Shown here in pieces: positions 4,565-6,399 of a stretch of DNA of 6,399 bases. This DNA is from Actinomycetota bacterium (GTDB taxonomy: Bacteria; Actinomycetota; Thermoleophilia; Solirubrobacterales; Solirubrobacteraceae): NCBI GenBank assembly GCA_005883905.1, contig VAYD01000448.1, forward strand, positions 441 to 6,839, in the 5' to 3' direction. Both the position numbers and the translations under genes were made by a program. Numbering within the stretch: position 1 is the stretch's first letter; every line of letters starts with the position of its first letter. The notes under the pieces are model-generated. The model was not told the DNA's origin and did no database searches. It saw only the letters and a list, made by a program, of their open reading frames with translations.

Positions 4565-6399
4565 ATGCCCGAGTACCTCAGCCCAGGTGTCTACGTCGAG
4601 GAGATCGATACCGGGCCAAAGCCGATCGCGGCCGTCGCGACGAGCACGGCCGGCGCCGTCGGCGTGGCCCTGCGCGGCCCCACGACGCCGACGCTCGTCA
4701 CGAACTACGGCGACTTCGTCCGCACGTTCGGCGGGCCGCTCCCGATCCCCGACGAGGCGACGCAGGCGGTCTGGGACCAGCGCGGGCACTACTGGCAGGC
4801 AGCCGAGTCGGTCAAGGCGTTCTTCGACGAGGGCGGCGCGCGCGTCTACTACCAGCGCGTCGTCCCCGGCGGCGCGGTTGCGTCGTCGGCGCCGTTCAAC
4901 GGCGGTCTCGTCGCCGCGCTCGACGCCGACGTCGGCCCCGCCGACACCACGCTCACGCTCTCGCACCTGTTCGGGGTCAACGCGGGGACGCAGCTGACGC
5001 TCGTGGCCGCGACGGGCTCCCAGATCGGGCAGGTCACGGTGCAGAGCGTCGATCGCACGACGCGCGAGGTCACGCTCAACGCCGCCGCCGGGGTGAGCGC
5101 CAAGCGCCACGACCTCGCGGTCATCACGGCCGTCAACAACGCGCTCGCCGTGCTGACGGCGACCGCGTCCAGTCAGGGCGGATGGGGCGACGACCTCAGC
5201 GTCCAGATCCTGCCGATGGTCGGCGCGCGCAGGACGCTTGCGTCGACGCCGGCAAGCGGCGGCAAGGTGTCCACACAGACGACCGCGGCGGCCAACGCCG
5301 GCGCCACCGACATCAACGTCACGCCGATCGCCGGGTCGCTCGACGCGGCCACCGCGACGCCGTTCCAGGTGCAGATCAACGGCGGCGCCCCGGTGACGGT
5401 GAACACGGTCACCGACGCCGCGCCCGATGTCACGCTGACCCTGGCGACCGCGCTCGGCGCAGCCCTCCCCGCCGGCAGCACCGTGACCGTCGTGCGCGCG
5501 GCGGTCAGCGGCTCCGACATCACGGTCACCGGCGCCGACCGCCTGTACGCCGACGCCGTCGTGCAGCTCGAGGGCGCCGCGGGAACCGAGATCCGCGTCG
5601 TCCAGAGCGTCGTCGGCTCGCAGGTCACGCTGACCCAGGCACCGGGGAACGCCTACGCCGAGGGCGACACGCTGTCGCTCGTCGAGGCCGAGGTGCGGGT
5701 GCGTTACCGCCCGGCCGGCGGCACCGAGCAGACCGAGCATTTCGCCGGGCTGCGGCTCACCAACGAGCCTGACCCTTCGTCGCTGATCGCGGGCATCAAC
5801 CTGCGCTCGCACTGGATCCGGCTCGCCGCCGGCGCCGACTACGACGCGACGAGCCTGGCGAACTTCCCCGCAGTGACGACCGGCGGCTGGGGCGCGCTCG
5901 CCGGCGGCGACGACGCGCTCGCGACCCTGACGACCGCCGACTTCATCGGCGTCAACCCCGGCCCCGGGCAGCGCACGGGGATCCAGGCGCTCGAGGAGAT
6001 CGACGAGGTCGCCATCTGCATCGTGCCCGGGATGTGGGACTCGGACGTTCAGCGCGAGCTGACCGTCCACTGCGAGACGCTGGCCGAGCGCTTCGCGATC
6101 CTCGACCCCCCGCCGGACCTCAGCGTGCAGGAGATCCAGGCGTTCCGCAGCCCGATCGACACGACGTTCGCGGCGCTCTACTACCCGTGGGTCCAGATCC
6201 GCGATCCGCGACCCGGAGCGGGAGGCACCGAGGAGATCGCGCCGTCCGGGTTCGTCGCGGGCGTCTACGCCCGCACGGACATCGCACGCGGCGTGCACAA
6301 GGCGCCCGCCAACGAGGTGCTGCGCTCGATCCGCGGGTTCACCCAGACGATCACCAAGCGCGAGCAGGACGTGCTCAACCCGCAGAACATCAACGTGCT
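4565..6399 (+). CDS. contractile tail sheath protein (3' end beyond window)
   Basis: This is the contractile sheath subunit of a CIS or phage-like tail; it polymerises around the inner tube and shortens on firing. The frame is open for 611 codons from the ATG at 4565 to the window edge with no break. The N-terminus, YLSPGVYVEEIDTGPKPI (4-21), is the classic sheath start that forms inter-subunit strand exchange. It is followed by GVALRGPTTPTLVTNYGDF (33-51), VKAFFDEGGARVYYQRVV (83-100) and the sheath motif SSQGGWGDDLSVQIL (202-216). The C-terminal core begins at about 475 (LEEIDEVAICIVPG), with FAALYYPWVQI (535-545), PSGFVAGVYARTD (560-572) and VLRSIRGFTQTITKREQDVL (585-604). The remaining ~130-150 residues of a normal sheath are outside. 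The full protein would be about 750 aa, longer than Pvc2-4 (~350-450 aa) because of beta-rich inserts between 120 and 395. It is probably cotranscribed with the two upstream genes. Confidence 0.95.
   Translation, partial: MPEYLSPGVYVEEIDTGPKPIAAVATSTAGAVGVALRGPTTPTLVTNYGDFVRTFGGPLPIPDEATQAVWDQRGHYWQAAESVKAFFDEGGARVYYQRVVPGGAVASSAPFNGGLVAALDADVGPADTTLTLSHLFGVNAGTQLTLVAATGSQIGQVTVQSVDRTTREVTLNAAAGVSAKRHDLAVITAVNNALAVLTATASSQGGWGDDLSVQILPMVGARRTLASTPASGGKVSTQTTAAANAGATDINVTPIAGSLDAATATPFQVQINGGAPVTVNTVTDAAPDVTLTLATALGAALPAGSTVTVVRAAVSGSDITVTGADRLYADAVVQLEGAAGTEIRVVQSVVGSQVTLTQAPGNAYAEGDTLSLVEAEVRVRYRPAGGTEQTEHFAGLRLTNEPDPSSLIAGINLRSHWIRLAAGADYDATSLANFPAVTTGGWGALAGGDDALATLTTADFIGVNPGPGQRTGIQALEEIDEVAICIVPGMWDSDVQRELTVHCETLAERFAILDPPPDLSVQEIQAFRSPIDTTFAALYYPWVQIRDPRPGAGGTEEIAPSGFVAGVYARTDIARGVHKAPANEVLRSIRGFTQTITKREQDVLNPQNINV
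4931..5686 (+). other. three related beta-rich modules inserted in the sheath
   Basis: Within the sheath, three segments share one pattern: an opening strand after a D-[TI]-x-[LV]-T motif, a central hydrophobic strand pair, a V-T-L strand, then a glycine-containing turn and a final strand. They are residues about 123-187 (ADTTLTL, REVTLNAAAG, DLAVI), 246-310 (ATDINVT, DVTLTLATALG, GSTVTVV) and 315-374 (GSDITVT, SQVTLTQAPG, GDTLSLV). Modules 1 and 3 align particularly well by eye through VQSV and VTL. Module 1 precedes the conserved WGDDL motif; modules 2 and 3 follow it. They probably form knobs on the outer surface of the sheath. The homology is judged by eye and not scored. Confidence 0.55.

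Noticed and set aside
4024..5772. 582-codon plus-strand open frame overlapping the sheath
   Set aside because: Arginine-rich composition and no recognisable motif; the sheath frame in the same DNA has family signatures throughout.
3815..6298. 827-codon open frame on the minus strand opposite the CIS genes
   Set aside because: Its translation is arginine- and glycine-rich low complexity with no domain, the usual antisense shadow of GC-rich coding DNA; the plus-strand frames carry clear conserved motifs.
3338..6399. Ordinary prophage or type VI secretion locus
   Set aside because: No integrase, capsid, portal or terminase is visible, and the DUF4255 cap followed by a single long sheath fits extracellular CIS better than TssB/TssC. 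The window is too short to exclude a phage-derived element fully.

Overview
This GC-rich window (roughly 70% G+C by eye) shows actinobacterial features: codon third positions are almost always G or C, GTG and TTG serve as starts, and the gene families are typical of Actinomycetota. Several resemble genes of soil Thermoleophilia such as Solirubrobacterales, but that placement is an impression from protein style, not a computed one.

Two divergent gene blocks share a 154-bp intergenic region (3184-3337). The left block (10-3183, minus strand) reads, in transcription order: a 169-aa protein with a probable PH-like beta domain; an unrecognised ~109-aa protein; a cytoplasmic sulfite-oxidase-like molybdopterin oxidoreductase; an FAD/NAD(P)H ferredoxin-reductase-type protein; a small DUF6510 zinc-ribbon protein; and an alpha/beta hydrolase. 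Gaps are -13 to +9 bp, so it is probably one transcript. The molybdoenzyme, flavoreductase and zinc-ribbon protein look like one redox module in which the reductase supplies electrons to, or takes them from, the molybdoenzyme.

The right block (3338-6399, plus strand) is the start of a contractile injection system (CIS) locus: a DUF4255/Pvc16-type tail-terminator (cap) protein, a 213-aa protein ending in a carboxypeptidase-regulatory-like beta-sandwich, and a very long contractile tail sheath that runs off the window. Order and overlaps imply one operon; tube, baseplate, spike, AAA+ ATPase and cargo genes should lie beyond 6399. The sheath carries three related beta-rich modules of about 60-65 residues inserted in its N-terminal half, the most distinctive feature here.

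Five of the nine genes lose their reading frame once, all within 500-4000. Three cases (near 2595, 3505 and 3991) are restored by adding one base. Two (near 540 and 1260) appear to have lost a longer piece, including the catalytic nucleophile segment of the hydrolase. The 1.8-kb sheath is uninterrupted. Uncorrected long-read or assembly errors are the simplest explanation for the single-base cases; real decay cannot be excluded, especially for the two larger losses. No tRNA, rRNA, CRISPR array, insertion sequence or clear rho-independent terminator was seen.
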